From assembly GCA_001939145.1 (NCBI GenBank), contig LSRX01000261.1:265540-329539 (forward strand): DNA of 64,000 bases. The letters run 5' to 3'. The notes beneath the pieces were generated by a model. It did no database searches, was not told the DNA's origin, and worked only from the letters and a program-made list of their open reading frames with translations. The translations under genes were made by a program, and so were the position numbers. Positions 34,233-44,126 of this stretch are shown here, in pieces. How positions within the stretch are numbered: position 1 is the first letter of the stretch; each line of letters starts with the position of its first letter. Origin of the DNA: Symbiodinium microadriaticum. Its lineage: Eukaryota; Sar; Dinophyceae; Suessiales; Symbiodiniaceae.

Positions 34233-34682
34233 CTCTGCACGCCAATTCTTCGACATCGGCCTCCGATGTGTCGGGTGGCATGTCCCCAGCCATCCTTTTA
34301 GGCTGTTGGGCTGTCGGGTTACATCGGATTTAGGATTTTGGATTCAGGGTCTGGGGTTTTGCAGGGCCTCGGGCTTTTGAGCTTGGGAGCAAATCGGATT
34401 CAGGATGTCGCAAACGGATCGAAGACACATCACGGCTCGCTCGAAAACTCCTAAACACCAAGCTCCATGTCGTCCATATATGTCCACATCATCCCTCTGC
34501 ATGTGCTTGAGTACGAGAGTGTGTCTCCCGACTGCTTCGCCCAGCCTTTTGATGCTGCCAGGGTTACCGCCAAGCTTGCTCCTGTCTCGCCAGCCACTTG
34601 CAATCAGAAACAACGCTCGCTGAAGCAAATGCCGTGAGAATCGCCTTGGCATGGTGCCTGCAGCCCGGAAAGATGCTCTCAT
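34233..34682 (-). CDS. two-exon minus-strand model, product not recognised
   Basis: Upstream exon about 34400-34682 starts at ATG 34682 and reads SKLGGNPGSIKRLGEAVGRH, then DDVDIYGRHGAWCLGVFERA, ending near SVCDILNPI. Downstream exon 34233-34294 (MAGDMPPDTSEADVEELACR) lies between AAAAG and an AGAG/GATTTCC border. The intron between them ends in CCTAAA-like sequence, and the next intron begins with GTTTAGCG and TTTGGGG-like sequence. Family not recognised. Confidence 0.5.
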
Positions 34683-34991
34683 CAGCGACTCTTAAGCATC
34701 TCTCCAAGAGTCAAGCTCAAAATCAGACAGGCTTCTGAAAAATTCTCAACAAACCCCCTTTCAGTGCTTAGCAGTCTTGCTTCCGCCGCCGCCACCCCAG
34801 GGCATGGTGGAAGCGGCGCCGGGCCAGAGGCGGCCAGTCCAGGCTTCAGATAGGTTTCTTGGGCTTCTCTCGGACCCCCCTTTTCCCGCAGTTTGGGGAA
34901 GTCCGGTTTTTGTCAAGGACGGCCTTGGGTGCTTGATTTTCTCTGGCTTCAAGCATGCAGGGACGGAGCTGAGGGGTCGGGGATGCTGTTT

Positions 34992-35095
34992 CTAGGACTC
35001 CAGAAGCTGCAATGAAACGATCTCGATGCTCATGTCGTAGAGCTCTGGAGCCAAAGCAGCCCCGCCGGCACTAGCTTCATGCTCATGGGGATCAT
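34992..35095 (-). CDS. terminal exon, product not recognised
   Basis: Minus frame DDPHEHEASAGGAALAPELY continues DMSIEIVSLQLLES to TAG at 34992-34994. A GCGAG acceptor is possible at 35096. Composition and third-position bias look coding. Confidence 0.45.
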
Positions 35096-35194
35096 CTCGC
35101 AGAAACGGAGTCAAAAAAAGAAAGGACCCTCCATTTAAGGTGAGTTAAAGAAGATTCTACCTATTCTACCAGCCATATAAGGCTTCCTTGAAGC

Positions 35195-35436
35195 ATGGAC
35201 CAAGTCGCACCTCGAGCTCGCCCTCGCGGCGGAGCCGAGGAATCGGAAGAGGACCTTGGGTCTCAGGTAGCACTGGGGTGCCTAAAGTAGGCTGGTTTTT
35301 GGGGTGCCAGGCGAATCAGCACCGCCTCCCCACTCATGATCCTGCTCCACCAGAGTCACCTGCGAAGCAGGTCTGTGCCCCCCATCTGAAGCATCCGCCC
35401 CATCAAGTCAAGCGAGCTCCTTTTTGCCAAAATCCG
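35195..35436 (+). CDS. 5' exons of a plus-strand gene, product not recognised
   Basis: Start exon 35195-35266: ATG, APRARPRGGAEESEEDLGSQ, ending TCTCAG before GTAGCA in phase 0. A 44-nt GT-AG intron (35267-35310) follows. Exon 2, 35311-35436, is also phase 0 (ANQHRLPTHDPAPPESPAKQ and HLKHPPHQVKRAPF) and ends CCG before GTGAGC, a consensus donor. Further plus islands near 35480-35600 (STEDDLSHFWQRPS, or KLESMLEKAGLKFLTRF) may belong to it. No family recognised; the start is acidic and disordered-looking. Confidence 0.6.
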
Positions 35437-35697
35437 GTGAGCCGCCAGCCATCAGAATCATTGTGTCCTTGCTAGCATTACCACTCTTAGTCGCAGAATC
35501 TTCTCCACTGAAGACGATTTGAGCCACTTCTGGCAGAGACCTTCAGGCCTAAGCTCGAGTCCATGTTGGAGAAGGCAGGCCTGAAATTCTTGACAAGATT
35601 TTAGGGCCGATTATAGGGCCGAGGGGGTTTTGGGGGTTTAGGGCTACTTGCTGTCCCAAACCCCCTGAAAATCTGCGAGTTCGCTTCCAGCTAGCGC

Positions 35698-36332
35698 TCA
35701 CGGCAGGTCGTCCACGATAACCTCCTGAGACGTCAAGTTCAAGCCAACTGAGTGGGTAGCTATGACGGTAGGCTGCTGGAGAGCCTGATAGATACACAGA
35801 GGCACTAAATCTGCGGCATTCTTTAGCAGCAGTGCCCACGTGTGGGACTGATACAGTAACACTTGCAATGCTGCACCACCGTGACTGCAGTGGAAGCTAC
35901 TCCAAATCTGCTTGTGCTCTTCGACTGAAACTGGCTCCAAGAGCTTGGAACGCACAGAAATGTCGGCTCATGCAGGACAGGTCCGCTCCAGTCGCGCCTC
36001 TTTCTCAGGCTCCTCCTCCACGACCGGCTTCCCATCGGGCGGCTTGGTGCTTTTCAGCGCGACGCGCGAGGCTAAGGATTCCTTCCTTAGCCACAGCATA
36101 GGGGCCTTAATAATTCGAACAGGCTTTTGGGGCCCATTATGCCAAAGCTATAATAAGGAACCGCGAATAGCAGTACGTTGCCTGGTCCATTTAGACGGCT
36201 CTGAACCTCTGCCAGACTCCCGTCCCGCTGTGATGAGGACAAGCCACATCGACTTTGGCGTCACGTCCAAGAGCTCCTCTTCACATTCACCCCCGATGTG
36301 CCCCCCCATACCTAGCTTCGCTAGCTCGGCTC
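35698..36332 (-). CDS. three-exon 3' part of a gene, product not recognised
   Basis: Exons 36207-36332 (AELAKLGMGGHIGGECEEEL, KSMWLVLITAGRESG), 35974-36071 (SRVALKSTKPPDGKPVVEEE) and 35698-35943 (LLEPVSVEEHKQIWSSFHCS, WALLLKNAADLVPLC, ending VIVDDLP and TGA). Phases agree at both joins (1, then 0). Acceptors are GACAG/G, CCTTAG/C and CCAAG/C; donors are GTTCAG and GCATGA. The second intron is only 30 nt and removes an in-frame TGA. The 5' end is missing. Family not recognised. Confidence 0.6.
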
Positions 36333-36426
36333 CTGTCAAGGATTGCTACAATCACGCTAGAGGTAGTGGTTTCCACAGGTCGGATTCAAAGGACGTCAAC
36401 TACATAGCCGTTCGCTCATGAACGCG

Positions 36427-36540
36427 ATGCCGCCAAGACAGCAGCCCCTCCAGGCTTCAGCTCTCCCCTCCTTGGACATGGTGCGCAAAGCCGCCCAGAC
36501 TGCATCGCTCCTGGATGAAGTAAAGGGCATCTTAGTCTAA
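36427..36540 (+). CDS. 37-codon ORF or terminal exon
   Basis: ATG 36427 to TAA 36538-36540 reads MPPRQQPLQASALPSLDMVR and ends SLLDEVKGILV. It looks protein-like but is short and lies between minus-strand genes. Confidence 0.35.
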   Translation: MPPRQQPLQASALPSLDMVRKAAQTASLLDEVKGILV

Positions 36541-36898
36541 CTTGGGCCCGACTCTAAGGAACGTATGAACTTCAGAAAAAGGCTGCTTGCGTAGAGCCAT
36601 GCCGAGATGGGTGAAGGTGGGGACCTTTTGAGTGGCAGGTGAATTCGTTTTCCCATCGATGCCAGAGATGCGTTCGTTTCCTCGGGACGATTGACGGGCT
36701 CTGTGGGACCATCAGGTCCGCTCGTCAGATGCCTTGCCTAAGTTGTCGGGTAGGACCTGTTTCTGCGGACTGGCTGCCGGTCCTTCCAGGACACGGGAAC
36801 ACTGCAAACGTGCTTCCTGTTCCCGGTTCAACAGTACCGCCCGGAGCTGGCAAACACGACATCTAGGGATGCTGACAGGCCAGACAGCTAGACGTTCT

Positions 36899-38320
36899 TC
36901 AGCTGGCTCTGCACAGCAGACCGCTGTCGGCAAGCCCCCAGGTCACAACAGAGCCATCGACCAGAATGGCAGCAAAAGCACCGTCCGATGCTTGGATGTC
37001 TTGCACGTTCTTCAGCTCATGCTGCAAGACCCTGCAGTCAGCACCAAAGCTCGGATGCCCCCATGTCACGACAGAGCCATCGACAAGAATGGCAGCAAAA
37101 GCACGGTCAGACGCTTGAATATGTCGAACGTTCTTCAGCTCATCCTGCACAGCAGCGCTGTCACTGCCAAAGTCTTGACGTCCCCAGGTCACGACAGACC
37201 CATCGATAAGAATGGCAGCAAAACTACATATTGTGGCTTGGATGTTTTGCACGTTCTTGAGCTTATGCTGCACAGCAGCGCTATCGGCACCAAATGCCGG
37301 ATGTCCCCAGGTCACGACAGAGCCATCGACAACAATTGCAGCAAAAGCACCTGCTGTCGATTGGATGTGCTGCACATTCTTCAGCTTATCCTGGACAGCA
37401 GAGCTGTCCCCTCCCCTGTCAGGATCACCCCACGTCACGACAGATCCATCGACCAGAATGGCGGCAAAAGCTCCGTCCGATGCTGCTTGGATGCGTTGCA
37501 CGTTCTTCAGCTTATCCTGCACGTCAGCACAGTCACCACCAAACTCGAAATGTCCCCAGGTCACGACAGAGCCATCGACAAGAATGGCAGCAAAAGCACG
37601 GTCAGACGCCTGAATGTGTCGAACGTTCTTCAGCTTATCACGGACAGCTGTGCAGTCACCACCAAACTCGACATCTCCCCAACTCACGGCACAGCCGTCA
37701 ACTAAAATGGCAGCAAAAGCACCTTCTGACGCTTGGATGCGTTGCACATTCTTCAGCTCGCCCTCAGTGGGACAGCAAATATCACCCCATGTCACAACGG
37801 AGCCATCGATCAGAATGGCAGCAAAAGCACCTGCTGTCGATTGGATATGTTGCACATTCTTCAGCTTATCCTGCACAGCGGTGCTGTCACCGCCACTGAG
37901 CGGATTTCCCCAGGTCACGACAGAGCCATCGACCAGAATGGCAGCAAAAGCACCGTCTGATGTCGCTTGTATGCATTGCACGTTCTTCAGCTCATCCTGC
38001 ACAGCGGTGCTGTTCCCACCAAACTCTGGGTCTCCCCATGTCACGACAGATCCATCCCCAAGGACAGCGGCGAAGGAACCGTAAGCGCGCGCAATGTGAC
38101 TGGGTTTGATCTGCAACGTCAACGAGTCACCGTTCTGGACGCCGGCTCGCTTGAGCGAGACACGTCCATCCAGAACACCTCCAGATGAGTCCACCAGTAC
38201 ACCCCTGCCGCCTCCCAGCGCGGTCTGTGCCTGTTGCCTTAAGGTGTCCACTTCTTCATCCAGTCCTGCACATATCGAGACTGTCCTGCCACTCATCAAT
38301 CCAACTTGCACAGTAACCAT
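36899..38320 (-). CDS. RCC1-like repeat protein with N-terminal ubiquitin-like domain
   Basis: A 473-residue single exon. Residues 1-70 (VQVGLMSGRTVSICAGLDEE through NGDSLTLQI) resemble a ubiquitin-like fold. Residues 80 to the end are ten repeats of about 41 residues with the core FAAILVDGSVVTWG followed by DSTAVQDKLKNVQ and IQAS. These belong to the RCC1/HERC beta-propeller family (VVTWG is its signature) and are a common form in dinoflagellates. The usual role is a binding propeller; the partner is unknown. Repeat 3 is shortened (DICCPTEGELKNV). Repeat 10 breaks: after VVTWGLADSG the reading frame slips relative to the AVQ-LKNV motif and stops at 36899. If read in the other frame, LKNV is followed at once by TAG. 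The true 3' end may be decayed or spliced. Repeats are alike at DNA level, suggesting recent amplification. Confidence 0.85.
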   Translation of the reverse strand: MVTVQVGLMSGRTVSICAGLDEEVDTLRQQAQTALGGGRGVLVDSSGGVLDGRVSLKRAGVQNGDSLTLQIKPSHIARAYGSFAAVLGDGSVVTWGDPEFGGNSTAVQDELKNVQCIQATSDGAFAAILVDGSVVTWGNPLSGGDSTAVQDKLKNVQHIQSTAGAFAAILIDGSVVTWGDICCPTEGELKNVQRIQASEGAFAAILVDGCAVSWGDVEFGGDCTAVRDKLKNVRHIQASDRAFAAILVDGSVVTWGHFEFGGDCADVQDKLKNVQRIQAASDGAFAAILVDGSVVTWGDPDRGGDSSAVQDKLKNVQHIQSTAGAFAAIVVDGSVVTWGHPAFGADSAAVQHKLKNVQNIQATICSFAAILIDGSVVTWGRQDFGSDSAAVQDELKNVRHIQASDRAFAAILVDGSVVTWGHPSFGADCRVLQHELKNVQDIQASDGAFAAILVDGSVVTWGLADSGLLCRAS

Positions 38321-38339
38321 ATTGCAAACAAGTCAGTGT

Positions 38340-39240
38340 TTCTACTCGAATCCGATCTAGCAGCATTGGGCTTATCACCATACGCCAGCAGAGTTACATG
38401 GAACAGCAATGCTTGTAAGCAATCAGAGATCTGGAGGGAGAGTGCTCAGATTTCGGATTGCGGCTTGAGGGCTTACAATGCTTTCAGCGTCAGATAATAC
38501 AGACTTTGTTCTTATGATATACTATAACATGCTAGATAAACTATGACAGACTATCCGTAAATGGAGACACTTTAGGTGTTGATGCAGATAAACTATGATC
38601 GACTATCCGTAGAAGGATACCCTATAAGTGTTGATGCGGCTTCGGGTTCTAGAGCGTCATGCTCGAGGCAGACGCAGCAGCCCCGAGCAGCCTCTGGAGC
38701 CGGTTGTTCAAGCAGATACAGATAGTACTTTCTAGAGCATTGTATGTTGTAGTGTGCTATAGTTGATTATAGTATATTATAGTATGTTATAGTATATTAC
38801 AGTATGTTGTAGTCTATTACAGTATATTATAGTATACTATAGTAAATTATAGACCTAAACACTCAGACCAGGGTTCTGAGCAGTTGGTACCATATAAGTA
38901 TACCCAGTGAGGCCTAAGGGAGGAGTTTAGAGTTTGTAGGGTCTGCTGACAGAACCAAAACCTTAAACCCGTTGATGCAACTTGCATAGCTGTTTGATGT
39001 CTGTATAGACTGAAAGAAATCAGAGATCACCACTTCAAAGACACCTGCGTCTATGCATCTACGCCTGGGCTACGAGAAACGCCTAACCCCGCCCAAAAAA
39101 AGAAAGACCGTCTGACCAAAACAAGCATTGTCATGATCGTTATTGTTATTGTTGTTGTTTTTGTTGCCAGTTTGGCTCTGATTACATTATTACTGGTATA
39201 TTACAAAAAAAAGAAGCACATGTTGCAGGCACATGTTGCA
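38340..39240. other. AT-rich, no gene seen
   Basis: Contains TATAGTATATTA-type repeats (38745-38850) and two copies of a stretch like GATAAACTATGA near 38530 and 38586. No convincing exon found. Confidence 0.6.
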
Positions 39241-39241
39241 G

Positions 39242-39334
39242 CCCCGGACCCCTCCCTAGCCGGGCCTTGCTTCGGGCCGCTCTGCCAGCTTTACGAGGAG
39301 ACCCTGAGCTGAAAGAGCATGTCATTCGATGCGC
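39242..39334 (+). CDS. exon, 30 codons, product not recognised
   Basis: Acceptor TTGCAG, donor TGCGC before GTAGGGGTT. The plus frame reads PLPSRALLRAALPALRGDPE and LKEHVIRC. The intron that follows starts with G-rich telomere-like sequence. Confidence 0.5.
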
Positions 39335-39453
39335 GTAGGGGTTTGCGTTTTGGGGAGTTTAGGTTTTGGGGGTTCAGGGCTCAGGGCCAGGGTTTTGAGT
39401 TTAGTGTGGAATAATCTCGCAAGAAGAGGCAAAGAAATCTAGGCTAGTCAAGT

Positions 39454-39600
39454 ACCTGTAGCCAAAGCGTATAGCAGACAATCCCGCAGTTCGAAGAAGG
39501 CGCCGACAACACTTCCCATAAGCACCCATGAACCTTCCAGTAGAAGTTGACCCTCGGACATACAACAAACGGGACATAGAAGTAGAGGCTTGGGAGTGCA
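39454..39600 (-). CDS. candidate start exon, product not recognised
   Basis: ATG 39601 begins MHSQASTSMSRLLYVRGSTS; the frame ends GCTACAG before GTACTTGA. Third positions are less GC-rich than in other exons. Confidence 0.35.
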
Positions 39601-40122
39601 TTGGATCGGGGCCTAGGACGGTGAGAAGAGGGCTTGGGTCTTAGGTCTATGGCTCATGCCTCCTGATGTGACACGAAGTCGTCCAGACCAGATCAACTAC
39701 CCTCGTTGCTACTAAAAGACTATATCCGTGTGTCGAGCTCGTCGTGTTGCCTTTGAGGGTTGCGTAATCTGATATTGCTTTCGACCAACATGTTTACGAT
39801 GATGCATGCTTTCTCTCGCGTTTTTTGCGGGGAACCGCTCGGAGTCAGGATGTCTGAGTCTTTGAGACTGTTTACACTAGAAACTCTCTCTGGTAAGTTT
39901 GTGCCGCTTGTTGCGAGACAGGCTTCCTAAAGCTTCTTAGCTGTACAAGGACAAGGACTAGTGACTATTTTAGCCGACAGCATGCTTCCCCCAGAACCTC
40001 CTCAAAGGCTATGATACGGCTGATGGACAAAATCCTGCATGGCCTTATATACCTAAACTATGGGATTTATGGTACTATACTATACTTGGGTCATGCAGAA
40101 TTTTGTCCATCAACAGTAGGGT

Positions 40123-40687
40123 AAGCAATCCAGCGTGCGCTGCTGGGGATCCTGGCATCCAGCTCGTTGGCCTTGGCCTGCACAGTGGGTACTCAGGGAC
40201 GGTCTGAATCTGAGCCTGCAGCCCTTTCTTGCAAAGGTTACATTAGATAGTCTAATACAATCGAAGGCTAAAATTACGAACTAAAGAATCGAATCGAGTC
40301 TAACCCAGTATAATACGATCTACTGTACAGCACTGCAATATAATATGATACAAGCCGAAAAACCCTGAACCCCTAAACACCCTCAGCCCTAGACTTTCCC
40401 ACACCCCAAACCCTAAACCCTAAACCCCAAACCCCAAACCCTAAACCCTAAACCCTAAAACCTTAAGAACCCTAAGAACCCTAAAAAACCCTAAAAACCC
40501 TAAAAACCCTAAAAACCCTAACAACCCTAAAAACCCTAAAAACCCTAAACCCTAAACCCTCCTCTCGACGAGACCTTCTGAGCCCCCTGGCCTTCTTCAT
40601 GGGCTTCCGGTCCCAAGTGCCCGGACCCTTCTTTAGGGCCTCTGCCACCTTTGGGATCGCCTCCTTGGGAAGTGTCATCCACGTGGT
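40123..40687 (-). CDS. two minus-strand exons, product not recognised
   Basis: 40558-40687: acceptor ACAAAG, frame MTLPKEAIPKVAEALKKGPG then DRKPMKKARGLRRSRREE, donor GAGG before GTTTAGGG. About 40123-40176: acceptor TGTGCAG before GCC, frame AKANELDARIPSSARWI. The first is basic and helical. It is flanked on the plus strand by a CCCTAAA arm (left) and a TTTAGGG arm (right). Confidence 0.5.
40370..40557. repeat. CCCTAAA telomere-like tract
   Basis: About 190 bp of CCCTAAA, CCCTAAAA and CCCTAAAAA variants, one of the longest in the window. Confidence 0.9.
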
Positions 40688-40903
40688 CTTTGTGGGGTTT
40701 TGTGGTTCCGGTTAGGGTTTGACGTTTTAGGGTTCAGGGGTGGTGACTTCGCAACTTGGGGGCGAAATGCATTTCGAGGAGGATCACAGAGGATGAGAAG
40801 GGGAGGCGTGGAACTGAAAACCTTGTTGGGGCTTAGGACTTCGTTGAGAGTCTCGGGTCTGCGCCTCATGCTATAGGCTCCAGCTGCATTGGAAAACTGC
40901 CAT

Positions 40904-40969
40904 AAAATACTATAATATACTATGATATACTATAATATAATATAATATAATATAATATAATATAATATA
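40904..40969. repeat. (TATAA)n up to gap
   Basis: Pentanucleotide TATAA/TATAG repeat runs into the gap. Confidence 0.85.
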
Positions 40970-41500
40970 NNNNNNNNNNNNNNNNNNNNNNNNNNNNNNN
41001 NNNNNNNNNNNNNNNNNNNNNNNNNNNNNNNNNNNNNNNNNNNNNNNNNNNNNNNNNNNNNNNNNNNNNNNNNNNNNNNNNNNNNNNNNNNNNNNNNNNN
41101 NNNNNNNNNNNNNNNNNNNNNNNNNNNNNNNNNNNNNNNNNNNNNNNNNNNNNNNNNNNNNNNNNNNNNNNNNNNNNNNNNNNNNNNNNNNNNNNNNNNN
41201 NNNNNNNNNNNNNNNNNNNNNNNNNNNNNNNNNNNNNNNNNNNNNNNNNNNNNNNNNNNNNNNNNNNNNNNNNNNNNNNNNNNNNNNNNNNNNNNNNNNN
41301 NNNNNNNNNNNNNNNNNNNNNNNNNNNNNNNNNNNNNNNNNNNNNNNNNNNNNNNNNNNNNNNNNNNNNNNNNNNNNNNNNNNNNNNNNNNNNNNNNNNN
41401 NNNNNNNNNNNNNNNNNNNNNNNNNNNNNNNNNNNNNNNNNNNNNNNNNNNNNNNNNNNNNNNNNNNNNNNNNNNNNNNNNNNNNNNNNNNNNNNNNNNN
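40970..41500. other. assembly gap (531 Ns)
   Basis: Gap between a TATAA array and a TTTAGGG array. Confidence 0.99.
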
Positions 41501-41643
41501 TAGGGTTTAGGGTTTAGGGCCTAGGGTTTAGGGTTTAGGGTTTAGGGCCTAGGGTTTAGGGTTTAGGGTTTAGGGTTTAGGGCCTAGGGTTTAGGGCCTA
41601 GGGTTTAGGGTTTAGGGCCTAGGGTTTAGGGTTTAGGGTTTAG
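41501..41643. repeat. TTTAGGG array, nearly perfect, with TTTAGGGCC variants
   Basis: About twenty 7-bp TTTAGGG units, regularly interrupted by TTTAGGGCC. It directly abuts the gap. Confidence 0.95.
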
Positions 41644-41676
41644 GCTACCCTGAAGAACCCCCCAAAAAAAAAGCCC

Positions 41677-42950
41677 TCAAAGTCTCTGATCCGAGGCCCT
41701 GGCGATGGCCTTGCCGGCCTTGGCGTCGGAGAAGGAGCCGAGGACCTCATCGGCGCCTCCACCGCCGCCTCCGAGACCCGAAGGCTTCGAGGTGGGCTCT
41801 ACTAGCATGCTATAGCATGTTCTAGTATGTTATAGCATAGTACAGTATATTGTAGTATATTATAGTATATTATCGTATATTATAGTACATTATAGTACAT
41901 TATAGTATATTCTCGTAGATTATCGTAGATTATCGTATAGTATAGTATAGTATAGTATAGTATAGTATAGTATAGTATAGTATAGTATAGTATAGTAGAG
42001 TATAGTACAGTATAGTATAGTATAGTATAGTATAGTATAGTATCGTATAGTATAGTATCGTATAGTATAGTATCGTATAGTATAGTATAGTATAGTATAG
42101 TATAGTATAGTATAGTATAGTATAGTATAGTAGAGTAGATTATCGTATATTGTAGAATATCACAGTATATTATAGTATATTATCGTCGTATATTGTAGTG
42201 TATTATAGTACATGGGTGGGCTCCAGGCTCAACGATCTGAAGGTCAAGAAAAAGTTTACAGTCTGGATCTCTGCGGGGCATGGGGGTTTCCGACGATCTA
42301 CTACAATATACGACGATAATATACTATAATATTCCATAATATACTATAACATACGATAATCTACGATAATCTACGATAATATACTACAATGTACTGCATT
42401 CCGCCTCCGGCGCCACCGTAGAGAGCCTTGCGCACCAGATCGTCCAGGATGGGGATGGGAATCTGGTGATAGCGGCAGTAGCCTTGGCTACGTCTGGCTC
42501 AGCAAACCAATGGCAAAGCTTCATACTTTGTCAAGCAACCGATTCCTGCGGCAATCGTCAGAAAGAAGATGTTCCCAATCTGCAACAGGTGCCGTCATCA
42601 TCATCGACTCCAACGGGCGTGATCAAAAGCATTACTGACTGGCAGAAGGAGTTGTTTCCACTTTCCGGACTTTTGCATCATGTGCGACGAACCTATTTCC
42701 TCGTCATAGATAAACACACCCACAGGCCAGCAGACAAACAGACAGGCAAAGAGGCATGGAGAGAGGAAGAGTGACAGTGACAGAAGAATTTGAACATGCG
42801 ACATCCATTCATCAATCCGTCCACAACCACTCACCGAGACAGTCGCCCCATCCATATTCATTCTCATAATTGCATGTGTGTGCATGCACATGCATTTATG
42901 TATGTATGTATGTATGTATGTATGTATGTATGCGTGCAAGAAAGCATGGC

Positions 42951-42989
<39 letters not shown>

Positions 42990-42995
42990 CCGTCA

Positions 42996-43027
<32 letters not shown>

Positions 43028-43286
43028 GCATGTATGGATGTATGCATGGATGTATGCATGGATGTATGTAAGTATGTAGGTATGTAGGTATGTAGGTATG
43101 TAGGTATGTAGGTACGTACGTACGTACGTACGTACGTACGTACGTACGTACGTACGTACGTACGTACGTATGTATGTATGTATGTAGGTGTATTTCATAC
43201 ACATACATATGTGCATGCTAATGCGTGCGGGCCTGGCCATCCAGGAAGCCCTTCTTTTCAGCCTTCTTCTTGCCGGCCTTCCCCAT
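41677..43286 (-). CDS. complete three-exon gene model, 78 residues, product not recognised
   Basis: Exon 1, 43233-43286: ATG, MGKAGKKKAEKKGFLDGQ, CAG before GCCCGC (GC donor, phase 0). Exon 2, 42402-42462: acceptor CACCAG, IPIPILDDLVRKALYGGAGG, then GGCG before GAATGC (GA donor, phase 1). Exon 3, 41677-41798: acceptor AGTAG, PTSKPSGLGGGGGGADEVLG and SFSDAKAGKAIARASDQRL, then TGA. All three phases agree and every codon is read once, which is good support for a model found by eye. The N-terminus is very basic; a Gly run sits mid-protein. No family recognised. Introns are 770 and 603 nt and hold the TCTG, GTAC and TATAG arrays. Confidence 0.6.
41815..42395. repeat. (TATAG)n pentanucleotide satellite with inverted flanks
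   Basis: Perfect (TATAG)n at 41938-42130. On the left are TATAGTATATTATCGTAGATTATCG-type units in short form, and on the right (42300-42395) their reverse complements. It lies within an intron. Confidence 0.9.
42893..43190. repeat. (GTAT)n, (TCTG)n, GTAGGTAT and (GTAC)n arrays
   Basis: 42897-42932 (GTAT)n; 42950-43028 (TCTG)n; 43070-43112 GTAGGTAT; 43112-43170 (GTAC)n, self-complementary; 43170-43188 (GTAT)n. Confidence 0.95.
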
Positions 43287-43321
43287 GACGGCTGTCCTTT
43301 CGCGGCCGATGTAAGGTTTTT

Positions 43322-43597
43322 GTGTTAATTGGCGTGCATTTCACAGACATTGGGCACAAGCTTGGGGCCTGCGCCGTCCAGCTGGCGAAGAACGCTGCTT
43401 CGGGATGTACTAGGCAAGGCTCCGCTATCTCGTGCTTTGAAAAGGTATGCGGGCTCTCCCCGGAAAGTTTAAGGTGGCTGACAGTAGCTGTGCAGACGGA
43501 ACCGTTTGTTTCGGCTTGCGTGATCGGCTCTGCATGTCCGTCATGTGAGCAACGCTGCGGCGAGCAGGTTCAGAGTCTTTCCAAGAACTCAAGATAG
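43322..43597 (+). CDS. candidate exon, product not recognised
   Basis: The plus frame reads DIGHKLGACAVQLAKNAASG, then ISCFEKVCGLSPESLRWLTV, and stops at 43595-43597. Cys-rich; borders not certain. Confidence 0.3.
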   Translation: MLIGVHFTDIGHKLGACAVQLAKNAASGCTRQGSAISCFEKVCGLSPESLRWLTVAVQTEPFVSACVIGSACPSCEQRCGEQVQSLSKNSR

Positions 43598-43599
43598 CT

Positions 43600-43922
43600 A
43601 TAATCGAATAGAATGGAACAGAATAGAATAGAATTAGAATAGAATAGAATAGAATAGAGTATCCTACACCATACTATTATATATGATAGTACAACATAAC
43701 AGAATATAATATAACATAATATAATGAAATATATCATGAAATATACTAGGATGTGATGTACTATGATATAATGTAGTCCAATAGCATACAAAATAATTGA
43801 ACGGAATTCAATACTGTAAAGTATGCTATAATACTATGCTATACTATGCTATACTATACTAAATCATATCGAAACATACCGTATCTTACTATATCATCTA
43901 TAAAGCATACTATATCACATTA

Positions 43923-43959
<37 letters not shown>

Positions 43960-44077
43960 NTGAAAATGGCAAAGGCACTCCTTTGCCCACACATATGACT
44001 ATGCTATACTATACTAAATCATATCGAAACATACCGTATCTTACTATATCATCTATAAAGCATACTATATCACATTA

Positions 44078-44126
<49 letters not shown>

